From Paenibacillus sp. XY044 (GTDB lineage Bacteria > Bacillota > Bacilli > Paenibacillales > Paenibacillaceae), in NCBI RefSeq assembly GCF_002257645.1, contig NZ_NQMO01000012.1:62001-126000 (forward strand): a stretch of 64,000 bases of DNA, in the 5' to 3' direction. The position numbers were made by a program, and so were the translations under genes. This document shows, piece by piece, positions 51,639 to 60,039 of this stretch. Below the pieces are notes generated by a model. That model made no database searches. It saw only the letters and a list, made by a program, of their open reading frames with translations, and had not been told where the DNA came from. Every line of letters starts with the position of its first letter. The first letter of the stretch is position 1.

Positions 51639-52910
51639 TTAGCGGACGCTCAGGTTGTCCCAGTTCTGCTGGAACTGCTTGAACATTTCCTGTTTCGTAA
51701 TTTTGCCGCCGATATATCCCTGCATCGCCGCGGCAAATTCGGGCTGCATGCCGAACGGGAACCGGAACCAGTTCCAGGTCAGCGTTTTGCCCTCGTCGGT
51801 GTATTTCTGCACTTCCATGCCCAGCTGTCCCAGGTCTTCGTCCGTACCTTTAATAGACTTGAAGGCCGGAATGAATTTGAATTCCTTCGTAATGTACTTC
51901 TTGCCGGTATCGGAGGTCACCAGCCAGTTCAAAAACTCCTTGGCCTCCTTCTTGACCGGCGAATCTTTATAGATAACCCAGTTGTTCGGCACGCCGACGT
52001 AGAGCTTGTCCCCGAGCTGTGGATCGTCATTGATCGGCATCGGCAGGATACCCAGGTCCAGCTTCGGATTGATGCCGTCAATCTGCACCTGGGTCCAGTT
52101 CCCCTGCTGCATCATGGCTGCTTCCCCGCTGGCGAACATCGTTACCTGGGTGTTGTAGTCCGTTGTAAGCGGGCCGGGATTCCCGTACTTCAGCGTAAGG
52201 TCAAAGAGGTTCGACCACTGCTTCACGACTTCGTTGTCCGCGAATGTTTCCGTCTTGCCGTTCAAATGCTGGATAAAAGCACCTGGGTCCTTCTGGTCGG
52301 CAAAAGCCACATTGATGTTATGGTTGCCGAGTACGAAGTTCTCCTGATATCCGTTGGCAAACGGGATGATCCCCGCGGCCTTCAGCTTTTTGCACGCTTC
52401 CTCTAGCTCGCTGAGCGTGGTGGGACGCTGCATGATACCCGCTTTTTTGAACAACTCCTTGTTGTAAATAAAACCGTACCCTTCCAGGTTCATCGGCTGC
52501 CCGTACAGCTTGCCGTCCTTGGTCATCGGCTCTTTGGCGATGTCCTTCACATCCTTGACCCAAGGCTGATCGGATAAGTCCTCCAAATATTCCTGCCACA
52601 TGTCCATTTCGGCATAGCCGCCGATGTTGAAGATGTCCGGCTCTTTCGAAGCCGCAAATTTGGCCCGGAGCGAGGCGCCGTAGTCGCTGCCTCCGCCGAC
52701 GGTCTGAATATCCAGCGTAATCCCCGGGTGGGATTTTTCATACTCCGCTTTCAGTTTATTTAGTGCTTCCGCAATTTCTACCTTGAACTGAAAAATATGA
52801 ATGGTCTTGACCCCGCCGCTGCCACTTTCGCTGCCGCATCCGACCAGAAGGGCGAACGAGGCCAGCAGCACGCCAAGGCGGGCTCCAAAGGTATAGGCCT
52901 TTTTCTTCAT
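51639..52910 (-). CDS. Sugar ABC transporter substrate-binding lipoprotein (second importer)
   Basis: A 423-residue family-1 binding protein. The signal peptide ends in ALLVGC (lipid anchor), then a Ser/Gly linker and the mature IHIFQFKVEIAEALNKLKAEYEKSHPG core with GYAEMDMWQEYL and GEAAMMQQGNW segments. GGAGG lies 9 nt before ATG 52910. It is the last gene after the two permeases, the reverse of the order in the mannoside operon. No glycosidase is linked, so the substrate cannot be guessed. Confidence 0.92.
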   Translation of the reverse strand: MKKKAYTFGARLGVLLASFALLVGCGSESGSGGVKTIHIFQFKVEIAEALNKLKAEYEKSHPGITLDIQTVGGGSDYGASLRAKFAASKEPDIFNIGGYAEMDMWQEYLEDLSDQPWVKDVKDIAKEPMTKDGKLYGQPMNLEGYGFIYNKELFKKAGIMQRPTTLSELEEACKKLKAAGIIPFANGYQENFVLGNHNINVAFADQKDPGAFIQHLNGKTETFADNEVVKQWSNLFDLTLKYGNPGPLTTDYNTQVTMFASGEAAMMQQGNWTQVQIDGINPKLDLGILPMPINDDPQLGDKLYVGVPNNWVIYKDSPVKKEAKEFLNWLVTSDTGKKYITKEFKFIPAFKSIKGTDEDLGQLGMEVQKYTDEGKTLTWNWFRFPFGMQPEFAAAMQGYIGGKITKQEMFKQFQQNWDNLSVR

Positions 52911-52962
52911 GCCGCATAACCTCCTTTATGGAATGTACTTGAGCCGCCGGGACAGGCCGGGT

Positions 52963-53856
52963 TCAGCCCTTCACCGATCCCTGGGCGATGCCTTCGATGA
53001 TGTACTTCTGCATGGCCAGGAAGAAGATGACGATTGGCGTAATGCCGAGCACGAGCGCAGGCAGGGCCAGATCCCACTGCTTCGTGAACTGGCCGAAGAA
53101 CGCATAGGTTGCTATCGGGATCGTCTGCCGTCCCGGGCTCTGCAGAATGAGCGACGGCATCAGGTAATCGTTCCAGATCCACAGCGCATTCAGAATGATG
53201 ACGGTGACGATGATCGGCTGCATCAGCGGCAGGACGATGCGGAAGAAAATGCCGTACGTGGAGCAGCCGTCGACCCGGCCCGCCTCCTCGATCTCCCGCG
53301 GCACCGATTTGACGAAACCGTGGAACAGGAACACGGACAGCGGCGCGCCAAATCCGAGGTAGCAGATGATCAGCCCGGTTCTCGTGTCCATCAGGCCGAG
53401 CGTACTGACCACCTTGACGAGCGGAATCATGATCGATTGGAATGGAATGACCATCGCGGCGACAAAGGCGGCGAACAGCAGCCGGTTGAACGCCGTGTCC
53501 CGGCGCACCATCCGGTACGCCGCCATCGAGCTGATGAGCGCCAGCAGCACGTTGCTGATGATTGCGATGAGCAGGGAATTGCCGAACACTTTCGGAAAAG
53601 CGGTGATTTTCCAAGCCTCCGCATAATTGTTCCACAGAAAGGCTTGCGGCCAGCCTGCGGAGTTGGTCAGAATATCGCCGAAGGACTTGACCGAATTGAC
53701 GAGCAGGAAGTAGAACGGTACCAGGAAGACCAGCGCCAGCAGGATCATGAGCAGCTCAAGGATCAGCCTTCCGGCGCGGAAGCCGCGGCCTGTGCTTGTG
53801 TTGGCATTTGTTCTTCGGCTTGGCCTTGTGCTTGGGCCTGGGCTTGTGTGCATCAT
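52963..53856 (-). CDS. Carbohydrate ABC transporter permease (MalG type, second importer)
   Basis: A 297-residue membrane subunit with a Thr/Arg/Pro-rich N-terminal extension of about 28 residues, six helices and the EAA loop IEEAGRVDGCSTYGIFFRIVLP, ending EGIAQGSVKG. The ATG overlaps the stop of the partner permease (ATGA) with AAGGAGGTGG upstream, which indicates tight coupling. Confidence 0.92.
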   Translation of the reverse strand: MMHTSPGPSTRPSRRTNANTSTGRGFRAGRLILELLMILLALVFLVPFYFLLVNSVKSFGDILTNSAGWPQAFLWNNYAEAWKITAFPKVFGNSLLIAIISNVLLALISSMAAYRMVRRDTAFNRLLFAAFVAAMVIPFQSIMIPLVKVVSTLGLMDTRTGLIICYLGFGAPLSVFLFHGFVKSVPREIEEAGRVDGCSTYGIFFRIVLPLMQPIIVTVIILNALWIWNDYLMPSLILQSPGRQTIPIATYAFFGQFTKQWDLALPALVLGITPIVIFFLAMQKYIIEGIAQGSVKG

Positions 53857-54734
53857 ACTTCCACCTCCTTGCGTTTCGTGGCGCGCACCTGAAGGATCGA
53901 AATCAGGGCCACGACGATAAAGAAGATGATCGCCTTAGCCGAACCCATGCCGAAGCGGCTGATATTAAACGCCTCATTGTAAATGTTCAACGCGACGGAT
54001 TCGGTTGACTTGAACGGTCCGCCCTTGGTGAGCGACAGGTTCAGGTCAAAGAGCTTGAACGACCAGGAAATGGCCAAAAACAGACAGACCGTCACGGCAG
54101 GCATGACCAGCGGAACGGTAATTTTCCGGAGGACCTGTCCTCTCGATGCACCATCGATTTGTGCGGCCTCAATAAGGCTTTTCGGTACATTGTTCAGCGA
54201 GGAAATGTATACGACCATCAAATAACCGGCATTCTGCCAGACGAAGACGATCACGACCGCCCAGAAGGCCGTCGCCTCGGTGCCGAGCCAGGGCAGCTTG
54301 AAGAAAGAGAGCCCGGTGGTCGCGCCGACGGAAGAAAACCCTTTCACAAAGATAAACTGCCAGATAAACCCGAGCAGCAGCCCCCCGATGACGTGAGGCA
54401 CAAAAAATACGGTCCGCAGCGCATTGCGCGTCAGCAGCGACCGCGTCAGCACATAGGCCAGAATAAAACCGAGCACATTGGTTAGGATGACTCCAAGCAC
54501 GGTAAATTTGACGGTAAACCAGAACGAATTCAGAAACGCCGGGTCTTCCGTGAATATGTGGATGTAGTTGCGGAAGCCGACCCAGCCCGCATGCCTCGAC
54601 ACCCCGTTCCAGTCGGTAAATGAATAATACAGTCCTAAAAGAAAGGGAACGACAACAATGACGAGGAAGCACAGGGCCGACGGTCCGACAAAAATGAGCT
54701 GCTGCAGCAGCTGGGACGATTTTTTCGAGTTCAT
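53853..54734 (-). CDS. Carbohydrate ABC transporter permease (MalF type, second importer)
   Basis: A 293-residue membrane subunit from ATG 54734 (AAGGAG 7 nt upstream; an upstream in-frame start at 54767 is weaker). Six helices are seen, with the EAA loop LIEAAQIDGASRGQVLRKITVPL. It is the first gene of the operon. Its promoter region contains an AATTTGT/ACAAATT inverted repeat. Confidence 0.92.
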   Translation of the reverse strand: MNSKKSSQLLQQLIFVGPSALCFLVIVVVPFLLGLYYSFTDWNGVSRHAGWVGFRNYIHIFTEDPAFLNSFWFTVKFTVLGVILTNVLGFILAYVLTRSLLTRNALRTVFFVPHVIGGLLLGFIWQFIFVKGFSSVGATTGLSFFKLPWLGTEATAFWAVVIVFVWQNAGYLMVVYISSLNNVPKSLIEAAQIDGASRGQVLRKITVPLVMPAVTVCLFLAISWSFKLFDLNLSLTKGGPFKSTESVALNIYNEAFNISRFGMGSAKAIIFFIVVALISILQVRATKRKEVEV

Positions 54735-54803
54735 GCCCTCACTCCTTACACTTTCATGGTTTTTCATTTAATTACCTGAATCGACAAGGATTGAATCTGC
54801 AAC

Positions 54804-54827
54804 AATTTGTTCTTTTTGGGACAAATT
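54804..54827. promoter_or_regulatory. Candidate operator in a divergent promoter region
   Basis: AATTTGT (54804-54810), a 10-bp spacer and ACAAATT (54821-54827), perfect 7-bp arms. It lies between the sugar importer and the TspO-like gene. It could bind a LacI/GntR-type sugar regulator encoded elsewhere; no regulator is adjacent. Confidence 0.35.
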
Positions 54828-54895
54828 CGGGTATATTTGTAGGGAAAAGCCGCTTTTCGGCAAGCCCGTAGATATCACTTCAGGAGGCTGGTACG

Positions 54896-55657
54896 ATGCT
54901 TAGAAGCAATCCGTATAAATGGTGGAACTGGCTCGCGTTCGTCGCCGCGATGGTCGTCAACGCGCTGGCCAATACCGCCGTGCTTGGGGGAAAAACTACA
55001 GGGGAAATATCGGACCAATACCCGACGATGATCACGCCCGAGGGGTATGCATTTTCCATTTGGTCCTTAATCTATGTACTGCTGCTTGGTTTTCTTCTCT
55101 ATCAAAGCGGACGGGTCACCGAAACCCGGGATTCGGTCCGGTCCATCGGGCCGTGGTTTATGATCTCCTGCGTACTGAACATCGCGTGGCTGCTCCTGTG
55201 GCAGTACGAATATATCGAACTGTCGCTCGCCGCCATGGTGCTGCTTCTTCTCTCGCTGTTCGTCATCTACCGCCGGACGCGCCGGATCTATTATCCGACA
55301 TCCGGTGAGATGTGGCTCATCAAGTTTCCCTTCAGCCTGTATTTCGGCTGGCTCAGCGTAGCGGTCATTCTCAATATCGCGATCGTGTTGAAAAAGAACG
55401 ATTGGAACGGCTTCGGACTGAGCGAGCTCGTGTGGGCCGTTATCTTCCTGCTCGCCGGCGCGCTGATCGCGATCCTGGTCAGCTATCCTTACCGCGACAG
55501 CATTTATCCGCTGGTCTTCGTGTGGGGCTATGTCGCCATTGCCCTGAAGCAGCAGGATCTCGTAGAGCGAGCGTTCATGGCTGCGTTAATTCTGGCGGTT
55601 ATCCTGCTCGTCTATGCGATCTATCTATTCTTCGCCCGAAGCCGGGACCGGGACTAA
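54896..55657 (+). CDS. TspO/MBR-related, tryptophan-rich integral membrane protein
   Basis: A 253-residue protein with about seven helices and many Trp residues (PYKWWNWLAFVAAMVVNALANTAVLGG, YAFSIWSLIYVLLLGFLLY). The pattern of the first half is that of TspO-like or tryptophan-rich sensory proteins in Bacillota. AGGAGG lies 8 nt before ATG 54896. The function is not established for this branch. Confidence 0.8.
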   Translation: MLRSNPYKWWNWLAFVAAMVVNALANTAVLGGKTTGEISDQYPTMITPEGYAFSIWSLIYVLLLGFLLYQSGRVTETRDSVRSIGPWFMISCVLNIAWLLLWQYEYIELSLAAMVLLLLSLFVIYRRTRRIYYPTSGEMWLIKFPFSLYFGWLSVAVILNIAIVLKKNDWNGFGLSELVWAVIFLLAGALIAILVSYPYRDSIYPLVFVWGYVAIALKQQDLVERAFMAALILAVILLVYAIYLFFARSRDRD

Positions 55658-55730
55658 AATCATTCCCACAAATGTGGAGCCTCTGCTCGGGCGTATATCA
55701 GGTACTTGCATCGGAACCCTGAAACAAACA

Positions 55731-55783
55731 AAAAGGCCGGGCTTTGCGGACGGGGCGGCGCCCCGGGCAAAGTCCGGCCTTGC
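55731..55783. terminator. Bidirectional terminator after the TspO-like gene
   Basis: AAGGCCGGGCTTTGC (55733-55747) pairs with GCAAAGTCCGGCCTT (55767-55781), one mismatch, around a GC-rich loop. Confidence 0.8.
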
Positions 55784-55849
55784 TGTATCGCAATAAAAAC
55801 TTCCGCTAAGCGCGGTCTGTCTTCTATGAAGATACGTCGATAAACGTTT
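55776..55849 (-). repeat. Dispersed hairpin repeat, family 3, copy 2
   Basis: The reverse complement matches 35864-35940. It includes a CCGC-GCTTA-GCGG hairpin followed by AAGTTTTT; the hairpin base pairs are kept although bases differ between the copies. It sits between convergent genes (TspO-like and ridA). Confidence 0.65.
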
Positions 55850-55868
55850 TACTTATGTAGCTTCCGAT

Positions 55869-56252
55869 CTATTTGATGACAGCGGCAATCGTCTCGATTT
55901 CCACCAAGCCGTCCTTCGGCAGGCGCGCTACTTCAACGGCGCTGCGTGCAGGATATGGCTGGGCGAAGAAGGAGCCGTAAATCTCGTTTACCGCGGCAAA
56001 ATCGTTCATGTCTTTCAGGAACACGGTCGTCTTAACCACTTGATCCAGGCTGCTGCCCGCCGCTTCGAGAATCGCCTTCACGTTGCTCAGAGCCAGGCGG
56101 GCCTGCTCCTGCACGCCGCTGCCGAACTCACCGGTCGCTGGATCGAGCCCCAATTGTCCCGACGTGAAAATAAAATCGCCGACCTGAACGGCCTGGCTGT
56201 AAGGTCCGATCGCTCCTGGCGCGGACTCGGTCGAAATCACCTTTTTACTCAT
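55869..56252 (-). CDS. ridA: RidA-family enamine/imine deaminase
   Basis: A 127-residue cytosolic protein that hydrolyses reactive 2-aminoacrylate-type intermediates. The RidA signatures are complete: GAIGPYSQAVQVGDFIFTSGQ, Arg in PARSAVEVARLPKDGLVEIE. ATG 56252 has AAAGGGTG upstream. It is monocistronic. Confidence 0.94.
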   Translation of the reverse strand: MSKKVISTESAPGAIGPYSQAVQVGDFIFTSGQLGLDPATGEFGSGVQEQARLALSNVKAILEAAGSSLDQVVKTTVFLKDMNDFAAVNEIYGSFFAQPYPARSAVEVARLPKDGLVEIETIAAVIK

Positions 56253-56418
56253 GGAAGTCACCCTTTCGTTCTTCGTATTATCCTTCTCATTGTAAACAGA
56301 GGCCGGTCAAGTTGCAATACGGCAGCGCGTTGCTTCAGGCGAGCGGTCGCCTCCATCGCAAGCGTATGCTTCACCTGCTCCAACTTTTGCTTCGTATGGA
56401 CTACTGAAGCGGGAACGG

Positions 56419-57924
56419 CTATTCCAGACCCGGAACGGTTCCGGCTCGTCCCTGGAATGTTGTCTTCTGCTCCACACCGTCGGCGGATAGTCGTATTTCC
56501 ACGGCGGCGCACTCCTCCACCCCGCTTGCCAGCGGCAAATAGAGGGAGAAGCAGCTGCCCTTCCCCACTTTGCTCTCTACCCGGATAAAGCCTCCCAGCA
56601 AATGCGCCAGATCCCGGCTAATCGAGAGCCCAAGGCCTGTCCCGCCATATCGCCGGCTGATGGAGCCGTCCGCCTGGGCGAACGCTTCAAAGATCCGCCG
56701 CTGCTGCGGCGAGGAGATACCGATGCCGGTATCTTGGACGTCGAACACGATCCAGCAGCCCGCATGCTTTCCCTCCCGATTATGCTCCGAACGGATGACG
56801 AGGCTCACCTTACCCCGATGGGTAAACTTGAAAGCATTGGACAGCAAGTTCCTCAGAATCTGCTGTACCCTGCTCGGATCCGTGCGGAAAGTCAGCGGAA
56901 GCGAAGGATCCAGCTTGATGGTGAAGCCGATCTCTTCTTTTTGGGCGACCAGCTCAAAATGCATTTGCAGCAGCTGCGGGATTTCGCTGATATTCATCTC
57001 TTCATGAGTGATTTCCAGCCGTCCGGCCTCCACCTTGGACAAGTCCAGGATGTCGTTGATGATGCGCAGCAGTTCCTGGCCGGATTGGTGGATAATTTCG
57101 CCGTACTCGGCCATTTCCTCCTTGGTGCGGCTGTTGTCGTTTTCACTGATCAGCTCGGCAAAATTGATGATGCTGTTCAAAGGAGTCCGCAGTTCATGGG
57201 ACATATTCGCCAGAAATTCCGTTTTGTAACGTGAGGACCTTGCCAGCTCCTTGGCCCTTTCCTCCAGTACGCGCTTGGCCTGATGCAGCTCTTCGGCCTG
57301 GGCCGAGAGCAGAACGTTGCTTTGTTTGAGCTGGATGGTGCGTGCCGCCTCAAGCTGAAAATCGCGGAGGATCAAGGAAAAGACCAGGCTCAGCAGGAGG
57401 CTGAGCGGCAGCGTTACCGGCATGATCGTTTCAAAATAATAACCTGAAGGAATAACCCCGAGAAATGCAATATCGATAGCGTTCAGTACGTTCAGCACCA
57501 GAATGGCCAGAAATCCGCGGGTTACCAGTCCAAATCCCTTCCGTCTCATCCACATGTTGAGCAGAGCCGCCGCGGCGCCCAGCATGCACAGATTGAACAA
57601 ACCGGCGATCGAGGCCTCGTTCACCCCAAACGTAAGACGCGCCAGTCCGATGCCGACGCCGATGATTACCAGCGTCACCGGCTCTGCGTAAGCTGCGGTC
57701 GCAATGATGAGGGGAATGAACCGGAGATCGAAAATCACATTTTCGCTAAGCTTGTATCCGAAAACCATGCTCAGCCATCCGCAAAAGATGATCAGCAGCA
57801 CCGAGCAGGTATATTTCACATGTTTAGAGGCGCGGGCAAGCCCATACTTGTAAACTAGGTTGGCCAAGTAGGCAGCCGCAATGAGCAGGGCTGTGTTTCC
57901 AAGAAATATTTTGCAAAAATCCAT
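56419..57924 (-). CDS. Sensor histidine kinase with 5TM-5TMR_LYT input domain
   Basis: A 501-residue membrane kinase. Residues about 1-185 form five to six helices, with the LytS-like region (LVYKYGLARASKHVKYTCSVLLIIFCGW, GLFNLCMLGAAAALLNMW). A coiled coil (about 195-235) leads to HisKA (FLANMSHELRTPLNSIINFAEL) and HATPase (NLLSNAFKFTHRG, DTGIGIS, GGTGLGLSISRDL). No receiver domain is attached and no response regulator gene is adjacent, so it is an orphan kinase, possibly feeding a sporulation-type phosphorelay (inference). GGAG lies 7 nt before ATG 57924. Confidence 0.9.
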   Translation of the reverse strand: MDFCKIFLGNTALLIAAAYLANLVYKYGLARASKHVKYTCSVLLIIFCGWLSMVFGYKLSENVIFDLRFIPLIIATAAYAEPVTLVIIGVGIGLARLTFGVNEASIAGLFNLCMLGAAAALLNMWMRRKGFGLVTRGFLAILVLNVLNAIDIAFLGVIPSGYYFETIMPVTLPLSLLLSLVFSLILRDFQLEAARTIQLKQSNVLLSAQAEELHQAKRVLEERAKELARSSRYKTEFLANMSHELRTPLNSIINFAELISENDNSRTKEEMAEYGEIIHQSGQELLRIINDILDLSKVEAGRLEITHEEMNISEIPQLLQMHFELVAQKEEIGFTIKLDPSLPLTFRTDPSRVQQILRNLLSNAFKFTHRGKVSLVIRSEHNREGKHAGCWIVFDVQDTGIGISSPQQRRIFEAFAQADGSISRRYGGTGLGLSISRDLAHLLGGFIRVESKVGKGSCFSLYLPLASGVEECAAVEIRLSADGVEQKTTFQGRAGTVPGLE

Positions 57925-58074
57925 GTACTCACTCCTGAAGATGGATATTAGCCGTGCTCTCTTATCATATCATGGCAGATCGGTATATCCAGAATTCATA
58001 CAAAAAACAGGACCGGGGGCACACGGGATTGCAGCAATATTCAAATCGAGTCACGCCCACCTGCCAACGCCATT

Positions 58075-58138
58075 AAAACGCACTTGAATTCCGTCTATTT
58101 AGCGTTTTGCGTCAAAATAACTGCAAAAGTGCATCTAA
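58075..58138 (-). repeat. Dispersed repeat, family 2, copy 2
   Basis: AATAACTGCAAAAGTGCATC + TAA (58116-58138) is the exact reverse complement of 39446-39468. The other end, AAAACGCACTTGAATTCCGT (58075-58094), resembles the left end of copy 1. This copy is shorter (64 against 100 bp) and lies in the gap upstream of the histidine kinase. Confidence 0.6.
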
Positions 58139-58244
58139 ATTCCGGTTACTCAACGGTTTAAGGGGGCCTAGCCGTAAGTACAACATTAAAAGCCAGTACA
58201 ACGGTGCTGCACAACAGCTCATTATGGAACACTGCGGTATACGC

Positions 58245-58265
58245 AGGCCGATTGCCGATCGGCCT
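58245..58265. repeat. Isolated perfect hairpin upstream of csbD terminator
   Basis: AGGCCGAT-TGCCG-ATCGGCCT, an 8-bp perfect inverted repeat, followed by TCAAAAATAAA. No T-run makes it a clear terminator. The rest of the 57925-58415 gap holds the family-2 repeat and the csbD terminator only. Confidence 0.4.
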
Positions 58266-58331
58266 CAAAAATAAAGCCGGGGCGAAAGACCGACCACCCG
58301 CCGCTTCGGTATCCATACGCCCTTACACCTC

Positions 58332-58375
58332 AAAAAGCGCAGCGCTCCCCGGTAGCCCGGTGAACCGCTGCGCTT
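58332..58375 (-). terminator. Intrinsic terminator of csbD
   Basis: On the minus strand, AAGCGCAGCG (58375-58366) pairs with CGCTGCGCTT (58344-58335), with an inner CCGGG/CCGG stem, followed by T5. Confidence 0.8.
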
Positions 58376-58415
58376 CATTGTTTATCCTGCATGCCGACCG
58401 CAGGAAGAAGAGACC

Positions 58416-58619
58416 TTACAGCTGACGCGAACGCGTCCAGTCATGGTACTCTTTTTCCGCTGCGTCCTTGGTGTGGCCATAGCGCTCCTGAAGCTTGCCG
58501 ACCAGCTTGTCCTTTTCGCCGTCGATTTTATCCAAATCGTCGTCCGTCAGCTCACCCCACTGCTTTTTGGCCTCGCCTTTCAGTTGATTCCATTTTCCTT
58601 TGAATACGTTATGATCCAT
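58416..58619 (-). CDS. csbD: CsbD-family stress protein
   Basis: A 67-residue hydrophilic protein of the CsbD family, from MDHNVFKGKWNQLKGEAKKQWGELTDDDLDKIDG. Family members are made in general stress; their molecular role is unknown. GAGGAG precedes ATG 58619. No sigma-B-like promoter was identified upstream. Confidence 0.92.
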   Translation of the reverse strand: MDHNVFKGKWNQLKGEAKKQWGELTDDDLDKIDGEKDKLVGKLQERYGHTKDAAEKEYHDWTRSRQL

Positions 58620-58799
58620 GAGGATCAGCTCCTCTCGGTATAAATTGTTGGTCGGCGGAACCTATCCGCTCCGCCTGTAGTTCACTATTACCCGCAGGAA
58701 AGCGGGCTGAATCCGGCAATCACCCGCCCGCTTCCACCGTTTGCCTTCTTAGCCGAAGGCCGATGTAGAAAACATTTTAACCAAAATATAGATCGCCTA

Positions 58800-58831
58800 T
58801 TGCATTAGGTGTATTAAGTGATATAATACAC
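58800..58831 (+). promoter_or_regulatory. Promoter and overlapping GntR operator of the second ytr-like operon
   Basis: TTGCAT (58800-58805), 16 nt, TATAAT (58822-58827, perfect). The perfect inverted repeat GTGTATTA (58809-58816) / TAATACAC (58824-58831) overlaps the -10 box, as does TTAAGTG/CACTTAA. This is a YtrA-type site and most likely the autoregulatory operator. Confidence 0.7.
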
Positions 58832-58921
58832 TTAAATCACATAAGTGACCTGAACGTTTTCGCTTATGCCGTGAAGGAAGGCTGTACTTCCAGACCAGCT
58901 GAGCTTTTAGGAGGGAAGGCC

Positions 58922-59329
58922 ATGGAAGACCAACAGGTTGGCCCGCTGCGGTTCCACATCGACTTCAGCCAACCTTTATATGAACAAATTCTGGATCAGG
59001 TGCGCAGCGCCATTGCCAAAGGAGAGATTGGATTGGGAGACAAGATGCCCTCTGTACGTGAGCTGGCCCAAGAGCTTCGAATGAACCCGAACACCGTCAT
59101 GCGGGCTTACCAGGAGCTTGAGCGGGACGGACTTACCGAGAAACGGCGGGGTCAAGGAACCTTCGTCACCTCGTCCCCGGATCATGTCCGATCATTCCGG
59201 ACGGCGCTCGCGGCTAAATATATCGACAGCTTCATGGATCAAATGGAAAACCTCGGACTAACCTGGACCGATATCCAGTCTTATATTGAACAGAAATACG
59301 ACGCTGAGGAAGGAGGAACAAAGCGATGA
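58922..59329 (+). CDS. GntR-family regulator, YtrA/YhcF subfamily
   Basis: A 135-residue repressor from ATG 58922 (AGGAGGGA upstream). The winged helix is QPLYEQILDQVRSAIAKGEIG, MPSVRELAQELRMNPNTVMRAYQELERDGLTEKRRGQGTFV, with a short C-terminal helical tail. It is the first gene of a three-gene operon with an ABC ATPase and permease, overlapping the ATPase start by 4 bp (ATGA). It probably binds the palindrome at 58809-58831. Confidence 0.93.
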   Translation: MEDQQVGPLRFHIDFSQPLYEQILDQVRSAIAKGEIGLGDKMPSVRELAQELRMNPNTVMRAYQELERDGLTEKRRGQGTFVTSSPDHVRSFRTALAAKYIDSFMDQMENLGLTWTDIQSYIEQKYDAEEGGTKR

Positions 59330-60039
59330 CGGCACCGATACTGCGATGCGAACAAGTAAGCAAGGCCTATGGAAAGAAGCAGGCGCTAAACGGACTGAAT
59401 GTCACGGTTCCCGAAGGACGGATCACCGGTATTTTGGGGCCGAACGGCTGCGGCAAATCCACGTTATTCCGGATGCTCACCGGCCTCGTCCGGCCGGATC
59501 AGGGCACCTTGGAGGTGCTCGGCTCGCAGCCCGGTTGGGAAACCAACCGCCACATCGCCTACCTCCCCGACCGGGCCCGCTGGTATCCGAACCATACGGT
59601 GCGGCAGGCGTTCGAATGGGGGCAATCCTTCCTGTCCGGCTTCTTGATGGAACAGGCCATCCGCCTGGCGGACTATATGGATGTTGAACTGGATGCGAGA
59701 ATCGGCGGAATGAGTAAGGGCCAGGAAGCCCGAGTCATGCTGATTCTGTGCCTTGCCCGGGAAGTGTCCCTTATTATTCTCGACGAGCCTTTTACCGGTA
59801 TCGATGTCATGTCGCGGGAGGCGATTGTGGCCGGCATCATCGACTACCTTGAGGATAGTGGGCAGTCCATCCTGATCAGCACCCATGATATTCAGGAGGT
59901 TGAAGGGCTGTTCGATTATACGGTCATGATGAAGCAAGGCCAGGCCATCTGGTCCGGGGACACCGAAAGCTTGAGGGCCGAATACGGCTCATTGCGCGAT
60001 GTATTTCGTAAAATGTACGCAAAGGAGTGGCAGCATTGA
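59326..60039 (+). CDS. ABC transporter ATP-binding protein (YtrB/YhcG-like)
   Basis: A 237-residue ATPase with Walker A ILGPNGCGKSTLFRM, signature MSKGQEARVMLILCL, Walker B LIILDEPFTGID and H-loop ISTHDIQEVEGL. It is paired with the following permease and controlled by the preceding GntR protein. Systems of this type are typically induced by lantibiotics or other cell-wall stress. Confidence 0.93.
   Translation: MTAPILRCEQVSKAYGKKQALNGLNVTVPEGRITGILGPNGCGKSTLFRMLTGLVRPDQGTLEVLGSQPGWETNRHIAYLPDRARWYPNHTVRQAFEWGQSFLSGFLMEQAIRLADYMDVELDARIGGMSKGQEARVMLILCLAREVSLIILDEPFTGIDVMSREAIVAGIIDYLEDSGQSILISTHDIQEVEGLFDYTVMMKQGQAIWSGDTESLRAEYGSLRDVFRKMYAKEWQH

Noticed and set aside
56258..56512. Minus-strand 84-codon frame between ridA and the histidine kinase
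   Set aside because: Overlaps the kinase C-terminal coding region in another frame, has no clear ribosome binding site and an Arg-rich, domain-free product.
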